Below are positions 36,501 through 47,550 of a DNA stretch of 64,000 nucleotides, one piece after another. The first letter of the stretch is position 1, and each line of letters starts with the position of its first letter. Location: positions 224,122,260 to 224,186,259 of the forward strand of contig OZ020611.1 of NCBI GenBank assembly GCA_963971575.1, written 5' to 3'. Position numbers and translations under genes: made by a program. This stretch comes from Liopterus haemorrhoidalis. Its lineage: Eukaryota; Arthropoda; Insecta; Coleoptera; Dytiscidae. A model generated the notes under the pieces. The model searched no databases and was not told where the DNA came from. It was given only the letters and a program-made list of their open reading frames with translations.

Positions 36501-36566
36501 ACCACACTTACAACAGTCAAAATTTGAAGTTAATCTGAGATTCTTAAACTGTTTTTCGTTATTCAT
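32433..36566 (-). CDS. Nup35: Nup35/Nup53 nucleoporin homologue, 321-356 aa
   Basis: Exons 36566-36462, 36401-35856 and 32852-32433 (stop TGA), introns 60 and 3003 bp, GT-AG. Exon 2 starts MQMEPMALGSPPSSP, the usual insect N-terminus, followed by FLPAFLMGERQ and a low-complexity S/T/P/N-rich region. It ends ...EELW and joins exon 3, VTILGFPPHAAS, the RRM_Nup35 (MPPN) dimerising domain with FAQFGTI and GNWVNIKYSAPHEV. The C-terminus AMEYVFGW is the membrane-binding amphipathic segment of the family. It belongs to the Nup93 subcomplex of the nuclear pore inner ring and contacts Nup93, Nup155 and the membrane protein Ndc1. With Met36 as start the protein is 321 aa (human 326). Exon 1 adds 35 in-frame residues with a CCKCGADFCH cluster and may be coding or leader. 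A short upstream ATG frame overlaps that start. Confidence 0.95.
33172..33713 (+). repeat. Family B long copy in Nup35 intron 2
   Basis: Begins AATCAGCTGTGGCCACCA. A (GACA)n/(GACG)n tract covers about 33406-33565; then come GTATGATCACAATACC hairpin and GCGGTCGGTAAT. It is inverted relative to 82-645. Confidence 0.75.
33935..35030 (+). repeat. Family A copy split by a family B insertion
   Basis: A family A 5' end (AATTGATGTGAACTGTGAAT, 33935-33969) is followed directly by a reversed family B fragment (33970-34395, ATTACCGACCGCC, a (CTGT)5-type run). Family A sequence resumes near 34400 (ATTTTTTCAGATTTTTAG) and ends ACCTACAAAACACTAA near 35022. A CAGTGGCGCAC-type MITE end lies at 34770-34800. 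All within Nup35 intron 2. Confidence 0.6.
35430..35800 (+). repeat. Family A fragment at Nup35 exon 2 border
   Basis: Carries TCTGGGAAATAGGGTGGAAG, AGCCGTTTGGCCACAATTTA and ATATCTAAGGAACCC blocks in family order. It ends about 55 bp before the splice donor of Nup35 exon 2 on the opposite strand. Confidence 0.6.
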
Positions 36567-37266
36567 ATTTTGAATTTAAATAAAGAGATATTCATTGTAA
36601 AAATTTTGGTACAAACCAATATATACAAAATATTACAGCCATGACAAATTTTGGGGTTGAAACAGACTAGATTTTATTAAAATAATATTATTCCTTATTT
36701 CGATATGATAACAGTTTGAATACTACTGATTATATATCAGTTTTCCTCAAACAATAATAAATTTGTTGTGAAAAGTTGAAAGTTATTATTAGCTGACGAA
36801 AGAATATAATATATTAATAAAATGAAAGTAATTTATGGTTTATTTTAGCAGATTTACAGTTTACATGGTATATTTATCCAAACATCTGTTGCATAAACAG
36901 TTTTAAGTTCTCTGACTTAACAAGAAGAGGAGAAATTTTAATTAAAATCAAATACATTTGAGGAAACCCAGAGATACATTTGTTAAATTACAATTAGCAC
37001 TTTGGTTAACTATTTTTAAGAGGATTAATCATTGTCTTTTCCATCTTAAAATAGATTTATATTTATCAGATGTTGACAGGCGCCCTTATATTTAGAGATG
37101 GATTAAATTTAACGGTTACGCATCGTAAATAAATAATTTTTTCAATTGTAAATTAAATAAATACAAATTATTTATAGAATTCATTCATACTTGTTAAAAA
37201 AATACGCATTTACCCTGTACATGCGCATCATTTAACAATCTTCAACTCTTGCCGATCAGTTGCAAA
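36567..37266. other. Intergenic space between Nup35 and a divergent candidate exon
   Basis: About 700 bp, AT-rich, with no TATA/initiator pair that stands out and no recognisable transposon. It would be a shared bidirectional promoter region if the exon at 37267 is real. Confidence 0.4.
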
Positions 37267-37371
37267 ATGGCTGTTACTGGATTAGTGTGTAGATCTCGGC
37301 TCCTGTTTAAAATCGAAATAAAAAACATTTTGTGCAATCCTGGGATTATCAGTAATAGTTTAAAATACGAT
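37267..37371 (+). CDS. Candidate first coding exon of an unidentified gene
   Basis: ATG at 37267 opens a 35-codon frame (MAVTGLVCRSRLLFKIEIKN...) that ends exactly at a consensus donor GAT|GTAAGT (37371/37372), in phase 0. The N-terminus is basic, hydrophobic and nearly free of acidic residues, as in mitochondrial presequences. It diverges from Nup35, whose start is about 700 bp away. I could not identify the next exon or the gene. Confidence 0.4.
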
Positions 37372-38720
37372 GTAAGTTATAATAAATAAGTTTCATAAGT
37401 TGTCTTCATCTATTACTTCGTATTTATGTTTATGTAGTTTAAAACCGCACACATTGCTTACTTATTTTAGGTTAAGAAGTTGATTTTTGTTTTAAAAAAT
37501 AGTTTTATATTATGTTTGACCACTTAAAAATAACCTTGGGTTTAGGTATTATTGAAAATAATAGTGTTGCTTTTTTAAAATAAATTTTAGGGTATATTTG
37601 CCGGGTTTTATTTATTTTGTTTTTATTTAAGAATGAATTGTTAATACAAACTTAATAATTAATTGAATTCAAGGCTGGTTTAGTCATTTCCAATGACTTT
37701 TCAGAAATATTTGATTAAATAACTATTAATAGAATCTGAACAAGACACTAAATAAGCTAGAAACACTACATATTTGCTTTATAAATAACATCAAAAACAC
37801 CTTTTCTAAAAATATTTGGACTTATATTTTTATAACGTTATATAAAGATAGAAACAAAATAAGTACTATACATATATTTTTTATGATTTGTTGTTATTGT
37901 TCCATACATTTTTAAAATTTTTCATATCCAAGGAAAACCCAGTACAAAAAAGAATGCAGAACATTCTTATTTTGACGCGATATCTCACGGGAGGTAATAA
38001 AAAAACAAAAAAACAAATAGTTGAATATATTTACATGTTTAAAGTGTAAATTACTTAAGGTGGATTAGATAATAAAGCTTTAATAAAACATTCATTACTA
38101 TTTAGAGATTTTGTAATAATTTTGATCTTGTTCTGAGAGATTGGCACGCCCCTTTTACTGCAGTGTGATGCTCGGGCATTAAGAGAAAAATACGGAACGT
38201 AGTATTTGGGAGAAAGCAAAAAGCGGTTTGACATAGTAACTGCTTAGTTAACATTTAGAGAATTTAGCTTATTTATTGACATATAATAAATCCTATAAGA
38301 ATATTTTGTAAATATTGTGTAAAGCTTATTTTTTATATTTATTAAATTTCGACAGAAAGTAAGTTCAGAAGACATGTAATTTTTAGTCAAAGATAGAGGA
38401 CGAAATTTACTATAACTGTGTAAATACAAAAAATGTAAATTTTTATTGAATTATAATAAAACGCGGTGCAATTGAACGAAAAATACGTTTTGGAATTTTG
38501 CAAATATTTGAGATATTAGTAGAAGAAAATATTATCTATATTAATATTTTAATAAAAGGAAAGTTTAGGATTTTTATATTTGAATATTTCAGTTTGTATT
38601 AATTGTGCGATTGCTATTGGAATTAATTTAATAAATAAGAAAGAAATTACCAATTTTATGGCATAGTTTTAATTAATTTCATTTTAAAAAAATATTTATT
38701 GATGATATTAAAAATGTAAA
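37372..38720. other. No exon identified downstream of the candidate first exon
   Basis: AT-rich. One short open stretch near 37930-37995 (preceded by an AAG and followed by GGAG|GTAATA) could be an exon but matches nothing I know. Confidence 0.3.
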
Positions 38721-38724
38721 AGTC

Positions 38725-39480
38725 AGTGAAGGATTAGTTTTTGCCAACGATCTCAAAAATTTTCGAACTATCTCTTCAAAAAATGACTGCCTCATTCTTC
38801 AAAACGACTTTGAAAATCTCACTAGTGCACCTTAAACAAATTTAACCTCAATCTTTCTAAATGCAAAATTTTGACATTTACTCGAAACTGTAACTACTAT
38901 TTTTCCCTATTTACTTACTTAACCAGTTGCTTACTCGTTGCGAAACTACCCGGGATCTGGAAATCGAGTTTGATAGTAGACTTACTTTTAACTCGCATAT
39001 AGATACGATCCCTATAAAATGCTTGGATTTATTATTAGGAATCCACGCATTTTTTCAAATATAAACGCTATCTTTACACTTTACTATGTATTTATTCGCT
39101 CTAAAATTTAATATTATTCAATAGTGGGATTCAGTTTATGAGATTCAAAAGAATGCAATTGAAAAAGTACAACATAAATTCTTGAAGTTCATCTACTTTA
39201 AAGTTATGGGATCCTTCTTTCGATTTCTCATATAGTACCCTTCTTAATGTTTTTTCCATCAAATCTTTTATTGATCGTCGTGAGTTAAGCTCCATAAATT
39301 ATCTGTAAAAATTAGCATAAAATCTAATTGACGATCTACTTTTCTTTCAACAATTAAATTTCCACATCCCATTTTTCCCTACAAGGCATTCCTCACTTTT
39401 TTATCACATACCAATCTATTCCTTAAATCACCATTGAACAGGATGTGTTCATATTATGAGCAGAATACAATAATTGAACT
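38725..39480 (+). pseudogene. LINE reverse transcriptase C-terminal relic (Jockey/CR1-like)
   Basis: Plus-strand frames read LVFANDLKNFRTISSKNDC (decayed FADD box), then LEIEFDSRLTFNSHID, WDSVYEIQKNAIEKVQHKFL and SPLNRMCSYYE, in the order of the RT end and post-RT region of non-LTR elements. Several stops and frameshifts are present, and the catalytic FADD reads FAND. Confidence 0.85.
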
Positions 39481-41389
39481 GTTCTAGTAATTCATTCTTT
39501 TGTATTGTATTTTCTTTTGTTGTATGGTTTTTTATTAAATATTAGAATATTTGTTCGGTACTTATTTATATTTGAAGGGGTTAAAGTCAAAGTGGTTTAA
39601 GTCGCATTTTGTTCATTGCGAGAAACACTTCTTTTGCTAAATTTGCTGTGCATTAAATTACACATCACTCTATTTGTAATTTATATACATTTACTACTAG
39701 AACAGAATTAACTTGCCACACCTTTGCATATAACAGATTTGTGCTACCACATGTAGTTAGTTTTTGAAGTGAAGTACTTCTATGGCCACGTTTGTGAATG
39801 GAGCTGTGGCGGCAACGTGTTATGGAAATGTACCCCTTTTGCCTCTCACCGACTATCACATCGGTCCGCAATTCGACACGTTACACTCAGCACCGTGTTG
39901 GGGAAATATATGGTGTGATATAAACATGACCACTTTTTGTTCGTTTTACGCATGACTGCATGTTGAGAGCACCATTCTGTTAATCCGCGTAAACACATAT
40001 GTTTTCGGTGTTATTGTTCAGTATTTTTAAGTATTTATAAGTGTTTTAAAAACTTAAATTGCAAAATGCATGTCTGCGCAATCCATGTTTGCACTAATTA
40101 TTCTTCGAAAACTGAGATAAGTCGTAAAATATTAGTTTTTTAAAAAATAAATATCAAAACAGTGGGTTAACTCGTGCCATCGCCTACTTAAATTTAATAT
40201 CTAATATTCAACAAGGGTAAAATTATAGTATGTGTCCTGAATACCAGATTTCAACCAAATTGCTGTAAAGATGTTATTTACGGAACGCTGTTACTGAATT
40301 TTGACACATTGATTACTAACTAAAACAACCAAGATCGAATCTTATACAGTGCGATCATTAAGTCTTGCGCATTACATAATGTTAAACACATTACATAATG
40401 GTAAACAATGAATTTTAAAATATCAAAACTGTATTCTAATTCCCAGCTGAAATTCCCAATTTAACAAAGAACCAATCAGATTACTTCGTTAGCCCGAACT
40501 CACCCGAGGAACAATGAATTCTGATGCTAACTTCATATGTGTTATCAACTCATTGACGTGTGCAGAAAAACAGTGTTCATTTAATAATTAATTCATATAA
40601 GGTACTACAAATAGAATGTACGTCTATGTGCCCCTGGAAATAAGTTTGATAACTAAATGTTTCTGTCAAGTATTGCATAACGTTCAAGAATTAATTATCG
40701 CACTGTATCTACATATATATCCTGTTTTTATAATTACAAAACTCAGCTTTATACTTGAATTTTTAAAAGATGTCTGTTCAAGGGTAATAATGGATCACAT
40801 TAACAAAGATTTTAACCACGTAGCTTGATTTTAACCACGTAGGATTTTAACCACTAGTTGATATTAACTAGTAACAATTGCATCTTTAATCATTTGCTTT
40901 ATATGACAAATTAAATACACAAATGTGGCAACAGCTTAGTTAGTCATTATGTCATATAACTGATAATAATTCTGGATACAAATAATATATAAATAATTAC
41001 TCACACAGTGTTGCCAAGTTATTTTTACAATATATCCGAAGATATATCATGAATTGTTATTTATCTTATTATTTTATATATACAGGCAGTTTCAACATTT
41101 TTAGACTTTGTGCATATAGGAACATAACTAGGGCATAAAAAACCTTCGTAAGACGATATTTCGTACCTTGAAGATGGCGGAAGTACTAACTACAATCGGA
41201 AGAGAATGACGTCACAAATAATTGTCTATTGTGTTAACATAATACGTATACGTATACATAAATGTACTTATTTGAAGAAAATTTAAATACGGTATAAATA
41301 GTTAACTAATATATAATAGAAGTGGCAATTTAAGCAATTGAATGGCTTGGGGAAGCGCAATAATTTTGAGCTATATGTTTTTGATATAT
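39481..41389. other. No gene recognised
   Basis: AT-rich. A small direct repeat of GATTTTAACCAC(G)TAG occurs three times at 40811-40856. No domain-bearing frame. Confidence 0.4.
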
Positions 41390-42103
41390 ACTCAAAAGTA
41401 GCAGGCTTGGTATCGGGCTAGTGGGAAATGTATTTGTGGCCAGTCTAACCCCACTGTGATGTACAGTGTCAAGAATTTGTATCTCTGTTTGTTTAGCTGA
41501 CCCATAAGCTAGTCATCCAGCTTAGAACTCACTAGAGAAAGGTATAACTGCAATATTACAGTGCGGTCTGCACCCCTGTCTTGTGATCGAGGATTCGCAA
41601 TAAATTGAGCGATATTTGGCATTTTTTCTTGACGGACAGAAAATGCGCCGGCACGTAAGACGAGAGTCAAACACAAGACCCAAAAATTTGGCAGTATCAG
41701 GGAAGGGCTATGTGCTCCATTTAGTGTGACCGTAGGTAGGATTCGACATCCCCTTTCCTACAAAAATGGACACACAGTTTTACTGGTCGAGAATTTAAAG
41801 CCATTTTCGGTTGCCCATGTATCGAGGCGATTGATTGTCAGCTAAACCTGACATTCGACAGTTTTCGGCTTGCGTCAGGCTAAAAAGATACCAATGTTGT
41901 CAAAAAAAAATCGAACGCTGTACAGGTAATCGAATACATGAAACTGCACCGGTGATGGCAATCGAAAATAATATAATGCTTAGTATAGAACCCTGTGGGA
42001 CCCCATTGTCCAGTGCGAACATTTGTGACAGGGTACTTCAGATTAGCACCCTGAAGCGCCGATTCGACAGGACACCATTCTCTTTATATAAAATCCGACT
42101 AAA
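41390..42103 (-). pseudogene. Jockey-like reverse transcriptase relic
   Basis: Minus-strand pieces from 42100 downward: LSNRRFRV, DNGVPQGSILS (RT motif B), VKLCVHFCRKG, TAKFLGLVFDSRLT, YGSAKQTEIQILDTVHHSGV, RLATNTF. These are in the order of the RT domain and downstream region of Jockey-clade LINEs. Multiple stops, and the YADD region is lost. The 5' side stops at the hAT element at 42112. Confidence 0.85.
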
Positions 42104-42111
42104 CCAAGGTT

Positions 42112-42796
42112 CAGTGGCGTATACGGGGGACGGCACTAGAGGCACGTGCCCCCCCCCCAAAGTCCAATAAAGAATTAAATAAAATAATCGTACAGCAAAA
42201 TAACTAATGCATTTTACAATACATAACCTATATTTTATTATGATTAGTATTGAAATTAATAGAAAATGTATATTCCCATGTTATTTTTAGGTTTTCGTAA
42301 TCAAGAAATATTTATTCCGTCACATGAAATTGTCCGTTCGGTAGAAATTGTGGGCAAGCAGCTGGATATGTACGAGAAATATTGAGACTTCAAAAATATA
42401 TTCGCGCAAAATATAAATAAATGTGTATCTATTTATGGAAGCAAAGAAAAAGTTTGTATAATTTTGAGGGTTATCAAATGAAAGTTTTTGATACATGGAT
42501 TAACAACCACATTTTTTTTATCAACAAATAATGAAATTATCATCTCTTTTTGTTTTTGATATAAGCATCAATATTCAACAGCAGGGCTATCAAATTCATT
42601 TAGGTCGCGGTCTATTTTTCAAATAAAATGATAGGCAGTGACGGAACTTCAAATCTTGAAATATTTTTATAAACAGAAAAGTGAGAAGTGAGTGTAAATT
42701 TTACATTTTTAAATATATTTTTATCCCAAATAAGCCTACAAAAAAATTGTTGCCGGCCGTATGCCCCCCTAACCATGAGTCCTGTATACGTCACTG
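42112..42796. mobile_element. hAT-type element (CAGTGGCGTATAC family), 685 bp
   Basis: Starts CAGTGGCGTATACGGGGG and ends CCTGTATACGTCACTG. Perfect 8-bp duplication CCAAGGTT (42104-42111 and 42797-42804). GC-rich blocks (GTGCCCCCCCCCC, TTGCCGGCCGTATGCCCCCC) flank an AT-rich centre with no transposase. Confidence 0.92.
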
Positions 42797-42804
42797 CCAA
42801 GGTT

Positions 42805-43280
42805 GCCGAGAGGTGGCGCGAATTGTAGATAGTCGTCATTATAGGGGAAAAATTTTAAGATCGTAGCGCCACGCGGATTTTTTTGAAACCATTCTAAATC
42901 AGATACCACTTGACATTTACTAGTAAATAATAGCGAAAAGTGTATCAAAAAACGACAAAAAATAAATAATTGTATGGGATTTTCTGATTTTGTTTTAAAA
43001 TTTTATAATCAAGTAAGTATACATACGTATTGTGAGGACATTTTTTTTAAGTGACATTACTTGTAAACATCTTAAATACTACATTTTGTGCTCTGGTTTT
43101 AAGTTATATAACATATAACATACGAATTTAAATATAAATGTTAACTAAAAGAAAGGTAAGCAGAATCTGCATTAAAGTGTCACAGAAGATACAAGGCATC
43201 TTGTGGTGACACGATATTGTTACTATATTATAATAATAAATTCGGTCAGTAGATCATTATTTACTAAAAAAATGAAAAAT
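42805..43280. other. No gene recognised
   Basis: AT-rich stretch between the hAT element and the 3' end of the LINE. Confidence 0.35.
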
Positions 43281-43315
43281 TAAAAAATTAATAAATGGTG
43301 AAAAGTGAACGTCCT

Positions 43316-46315
43316 TTAATTTATTAAATTATTGATCTCTGAGTAAGGCATCTCCATTAACCATATTTTGAAATGTTTAATAAATTTATTTTTAATTGGG
43401 TGTAAAAGGTAAGATTTTAAATTGACAGGAAATTTATTATAAAATTTGGGTAATATTACTTCAAAATTTTTAGTAGCAACACGTTTTTTTACCATAGGTA
43501 AGTTACTTAAACTATTTTCTTTACTTCTTGTGTTATAGTTATGGGTAGGAAAAATTAGTTGATTAATAAGATATATTTTTGTTTTGTACAAGTAGTGACC
43601 TAAGGAAAGAAAATATAATTTAGATACATCAAATACTTTCGCTTCTTTAAATAGTTGTTCTGTGGAAAATCTGAATGGTTTATTAAATATAATTTTGAGG
43701 ATAAGTTTTTGAGTAGATTTTAGTTTTACAGTAACCGATTTGGCAGCACCGCCCCAAGCTAAAATACCATACTTCAATAGCGATTGAGTTAGACCGAAGT
43801 AGATAATTTTAAGCGCGTTTAGTTTTAGACAATATTTAAGATTTTTAAACAAATAGATTAATTTTCTCAGTTTATTATTTAAGCAGTCCACTTGCAATTT
43901 CCAAGTCATGGTACTATCAAATATAATACCTAAATATTTAATAGAATTATTAATGCAAATTTTGTCACTGCAGTTACAGCCGTTTAAAGTACAGTTTGTT
44001 GAATGTAAACTAAGAAACTTATCCGGCGGTAATTTATCTTTACGGCAAGCGAAAGGAACTATAACTGTTTTATTTATATTTAAGGATAATAAGTTCGCAT
44101 TTAACCACGCTTGTATTAATTTAAAGTTTTTAGATATATTACGAAATATATCATCCCATGTATCACCTTCAACATAATATACTGTATCATCGGCAAAAGA
44201 AAGTAAATTACCATCTACTTCCAGTGATAGTAGATCGTTGATATACAGTATAAACAGAAGGGGACCGAGTACTGTGCCCTGCGGTATACCGCATGTCACA
44301 ACTTCTGGATCACTCAGAGTGTCGTCTATGGAAGTATACTGCATCCTATTATTTAAATAACTATTTAAAAGTTTGAGAAAAATTCCTCTGAAACCATAAG
44401 ATTCAAGCTTGTCTAGTAATCTCAAGTGGTTAACCGTATCGAATGCTTTGGCAAGATCTAAGAAAATAGCCGCACAAAGCTTAGATTTATCTAGGTTTCG
44501 ATATATAGCTGAAGTTAATGTGGTAATAGCATTTTCAGTAGACATATTTTCTCGAAATCCAAACTGATTTTTAGATAATATGCTATGTTTTTCTATAAAT
44601 GTATACATTCTTTTTTTAATAATTTTTTCAAATACTTTTGCTATATTGGACAATAATGAAATTGGCCTATAGTTACCCATGGTGTCTTTAGGTCCAGCTT
44701 TATGTAGTATTTTAATAATTGCTACCTTCATTTTATTAGGAAAATATCCTTCTGAGACGCATCTGTCAAAAAATGTAGCTAATGGTTCACTAATAGCGTG
44801 TTTGATATTTTTAAGTACTTTACTGGAAATACCATCAAGTCCTACTGAGCTACTATTTTTCAACGCATCTATAGCTATTTCAACATCGTTGGAACTTATA
44901 GGGCCGCAATAAAAAGAATCAGAGACCATTTTAATTCTAGTTTCATTGATATTAGGAACATTTAAGTTGGCTGCCATTCTTGCTGCAATATTTACAAAGT
45001 AATTATTGAAATTATTTGCTATTTCTTGTTTTTCTGTAATAATCTCATTATTTGATCCGATAATTTTGTTAATTTCTTGTTTTTTTTTATTTATATTTAG
45101 ATTTACGGCTTCCATAGAAATGGACCATAGTTTCTTAGTATCAAATCCAGCCTCTTGTAATTTATATTTAAAAAAATCGGATTTGGCTTTTTTAATTATG
45201 ACATTTAATTTATTTCTGAATTTATTATAATTATTTTTTAATGTGAGATTATCAGGGTCCATTTTAAACTGTTTGTATAACAAATCACGCGTTTTGAGAG
45301 ACTCAATAATTCCAGATGTTATCCAGCCTTTTCTTTTTTTATTTTTTCCAGTATTTTTGCAGAAAGTACATTTTTTAACATTTTTATTTATTAAATTAGC
45401 GAAACTATCTAATACTGTGTCCAAATTACTTTCCTCTTTAATGAAACAGAAATTTTCATTTTTAAATAAGTCAATTAATTTATTATAGTCTACAATTTTA
45501 ATAACACTTCTTTGGGAATTTTTATTTAGTTGATTTGTTGTTAGTGTATTTTTAGATTTTATTTTTAAAATAACTGGGTAATGTTCACTAATTTTACTTT
45601 TTAATATAACAGGTAGAATATTTTGAGGATAGATTTTTGCCTTAATTAAGAAATGGTCTATACAGGAACGAGAGTCTCCTACAACTCTGGTATAATCGTT
45701 TATGCAAGATCTGAAGCCAAATTCTGTATATAAGTTGATATAGTCATTACTGTCGTTTTTGTTAGATAATATGTCAATATTTATGTCACCACAAAAAATT
45801 TCATAATAAGTTTTACAATAAGTGTTGAAATATGTTCTTAAACAATATAAGAATTCATGTACATTAATGGATGGAGGATTATAAATTGCAGTTATGGCGA
45901 TTTTTTCGGTATTTGTTTTAATTATTGTTCTAATGAATTTATATGGACCTAACATAATAACATCATAATTATAAATTAAACTATTTTTTACATACATAAT
46001 AGCTCCATCAGCTTTGTTTATTAAACCTTCATTGTATATAATATTGTAACCTTCAATGTTAAAATACTCAGAATTTTTACAAAACCACGTTTCGGACAAG
46101 ATGATAACGTCCAAACTTTTTTCAAAATAGTCTATATAAACTTCTAAAGATGTAAAATTTTTACTTATACTCCTAATATTAGTATGAAAAATACTTAAAC
46201 TGTTATTTAGTGAACTGTGATTAACAAAGTTGAACAGCATATTTTTACAATTTGGTAAAGTATCACAGGTTTTCGTTACTATATTTACAAAATCAAAATC
46301 TAAATCTAGATCCAT
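43316..46315 (-). CDS. LINE ORF2: endonuclease-reverse transcriptase, 999 aa
   Basis: APE-type endonuclease at the N-terminus: TNIRS (N46), SETW (E75), IYNPP (Y145), GDINID (D177, N179), CIDHF (D220) and SEHYPV (H245), where the usual SDH motif has E instead of D. The reverse transcriptase follows: YRPISLLS, FLDLAKAFDTV (motif A, about 617-627), CGIPQGTVLGP (motif B, from about 675) and SFADDT (motif C, about 706-711), then the thumb and a Cys-containing segment (NGCNCSDKIC). Its role is nicking of target DNA and target-primed reverse transcription of its own RNA. No stops or frameshifts, with catalytic RT aspartates present. The clade (CR1, Jockey or a relative) cannot be settled by eye. It starts 38 nt after the ORF1 stop. 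Confidence 0.95.
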   Translation of the reverse strand: MDLDLDFDFVNIVTKTCDTLPNCKNMLFNFVNHSSLNNSLSIFHTNIRSISKNFTSLEVYIDYFEKSLDVIILSETWFCKNSEYFNIEGYNIIYNEGLINKADGAIMYVKNSLIYNYDVIMLGPYKFIRTIIKTNTEKIAITAIYNPPSINVHEFLYCLRTYFNTYCKTYYEIFCGDINIDILSNKNDSNDYINLYTEFGFRSCINDYTRVVGDSRSCIDHFLIKAKIYPQNILPVILKSKISEHYPVILKIKSKNTLTTNQLNKNSQRSVIKIVDYNKLIDLFKNENFCFIKEESNLDTVLDSFANLINKNVKKCTFCKNTGKNKKRKGWITSGIIESLKTRDLLYKQFKMDPDNLTLKNNYNKFRNKLNVIIKKAKSDFFKYKLQEAGFDTKKLWSISMEAVNLNINKKKQEINKIIGSNNEIITEKQEIANNFNNYFVNIAARMAANLNVPNINETRIKMVSDSFYCGPISSNDVEIAIDALKNSSSVGLDGISSKVLKNIKHAISEPLATFFDRCVSEGYFPNKMKVAIIKILHKAGPKDTMGNYRPISLLSNIAKVFEKIIKKRMYTFIEKHSILSKNQFGFRENMSTENAITTLTSAIYRNLDKSKLCAAIFLDLAKAFDTVNHLRLLDKLESYGFRGIFLKLLNSYLNNRMQYTSIDDTLSDPEVVTCGIPQGTVLGPLLFILYINDLLSLEVDGNLLSFADDTVYYVEGDTWDDIFRNISKNFKLIQAWLNANLLSLNINKTVIVPFACRKDKLPPDKFLSLHSTNCTLNGCNCSDKICINNSIKYLGIIFDSTMTWKLQVDCLNNKLRKLIYLFKNLKYCLKLNALKIIYFGLTQSLLKYGILAWGGAAKSVTVKLKSTQKLILKIIFNKPFRFSTEQLFKEAKVFDVSKLYFLSLGHYLYKTKIYLINQLIFPTHNYNTRSKENSLSNLPMVKKRVATKNFEVILPKFYNKFPVNLKSYLLHPIKNKFIKHFKIWLMEMPYSEINNLIN

Positions 46316-46353
46316 AATAGGTTTAACAAATTATAATAAAATATTATATGAAT

Positions 46354-47331
46354 TTACAATGCAAAAATCCTGTTTATATCGGTCTCGTTTTCAATAACAC
46401 GAATTTCGCTATCGTTATCTTTTCTTACAAGTATTTTATTATTCCTATACCAAACAAATTTGTATTTATTTGTCTGAGCTTTATTTTTTGCCAACCAGAG
46501 AAGATTTTTATAAAAAGGGGAAAGATTTTCATTAATAAATATTTTATTTGTGTTATTATTGGAATAGATATCACAATTTTTGATACTATTCTTGCGCTTA
46601 GCTATAAACTCATCACGTAGTTTGCGAGAATTAAATTGAATTATGATCGGTTTTGGTTTTGATATATTCTTAGAGATTATTCTATGTGACACTTCGATTT
46701 CATTTTTCGTTAAATTAATATCTAATAGACGACCTATTTTCACAGCTAAATCGTCAGTATTTTCATTATTAAATTCTTCAACATTATGTATTTCTATATT
46801 TTTATTTCTCGAATATTGTTCTAATTTGTTTATTTTATTTTCCAGTACATTGATAACTTCATCTTTGCGCTTGTTGGCTTCCATTAACGTATTAACAACC
46901 GACTCCATTTTATTGATGATAATATTATTTTGTTTAGTTGTTTCAACTATAGTGTCATATTGACTACTAATGAAGTCCCTAGTTTTAACCATTTCATCAA
47001 TTTCGCGTTTAAGATTTTTTATTTCCAGAAACATAAGTTCCATATTATTTATTTTATTTAAGATTTCTTGATTGATTTGATCCGGCGTAGTAATGGAAGA
47101 TGCAGAAACAGGAGGGGTAGCAACAGAAGGTCCACTAACAGAGGTTCCACTTCTAAGTCGGGATTTTGTACAATAACTGCATTTAAAGTTGGATTTTTTT
47201 GCTTTAGCGAGATTTCTGTAAGATGCTTCCGTAGTTCCGGCACATGCAAAATGCATGTTTCCACAGTTTTCGCCAAAACACTCGACATAGTCCAATGGCA
47301 GTGATTCATTGCAACGTGCGCACAAAGACAT
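46354..47331 (-). CDS. LINE ORF1: PHD-finger and coiled-coil RNA-binding protein, 325 aa
   Basis: The N-terminus has a PHD-like C4HC3 zinc pattern: C4, C7, C18, C23, H27, C30, C51, C54. A Ser/Pro/Thr linker (about 58-85) leads to a long coiled coil (about 87-175, including INKMESVVNTLMEANKRKDE). A C-terminal part (NIEIHNVEE, EVSHRI, PIIIQFNSRKLRDEFI) resembles the RRM/CTD of L1-type ORF1 proteins. The expected role is binding LINE RNA as multimers in the ribonucleoprotein. The frame is intact, ATG at 47331. Confidence 0.9.
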   Translation of the reverse strand: MSLCARCNESLPLDYVECFGENCGNMHFACAGTTEASYRNLAKAKKSNFKCSYCTKSRLRSGTSVSGPSVATPPVSASSITTPDQINQEILNKINNMELMFLEIKNLKREIDEMVKTRDFISSQYDTIVETTKQNNIIINKMESVVNTLMEANKRKDEVINVLENKINKLEQYSRNKNIEIHNVEEFNNENTDDLAVKIGRLLDINLTKNEIEVSHRIISKNISKPKPIIIQFNSRKLRDEFIAKRKNSIKNCDIYSNNNTNKIFINENLSPFYKNLLWLAKNKAQTNKYKFVWYRNNKILVRKDNDSEIRVIENETDINRIFAL

Positions 47332-47550
47332 GTTAATATGGCAAGCTTAACGTGTCGATAAAACTTGTTGCGAATAGTTAGATATCAATAAGAAAAGGTA
47401 GACACTTGCCAGACAGAAGGCGCAAATTTTTAAGTTAAATTTTAAATTTGTTTTTATTAAAGTTATTATATTATTGTTGTAATGTTTATAAAGTTATAAT
47501 TATTACTTTAGTTCAATTAAATAAAATTAATTAACATATAAAATACTTTT

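Larger units (their letters stand above)
43280..47420 (-). mobile_element. Complete non-LTR retrotransposon (CR1/Jockey-like)
   Basis: Two intact ORFs in the order ORF1, 38-nt gap, ORF2. The 5' leader (about 47420-47332) is short and the 3' tail beyond 43316 is AT-rich without a clear poly(A). Element ends are approximate because no target duplication was recognised. Intact frames suggest recent activity. Confidence 0.8.

Noticed and set aside
37930..37995. Possible second exon after the candidate exon at 37267
   Set aside because: The open stretch has plausible splice sites, but no family match and AT-rich random-like content.
43908..45488. Plus-strand frames inside the LINE ORF2 region, and those at 46348-46963
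   Set aside because: Antisense shadows of the intact minus-strand LINE ORFs.
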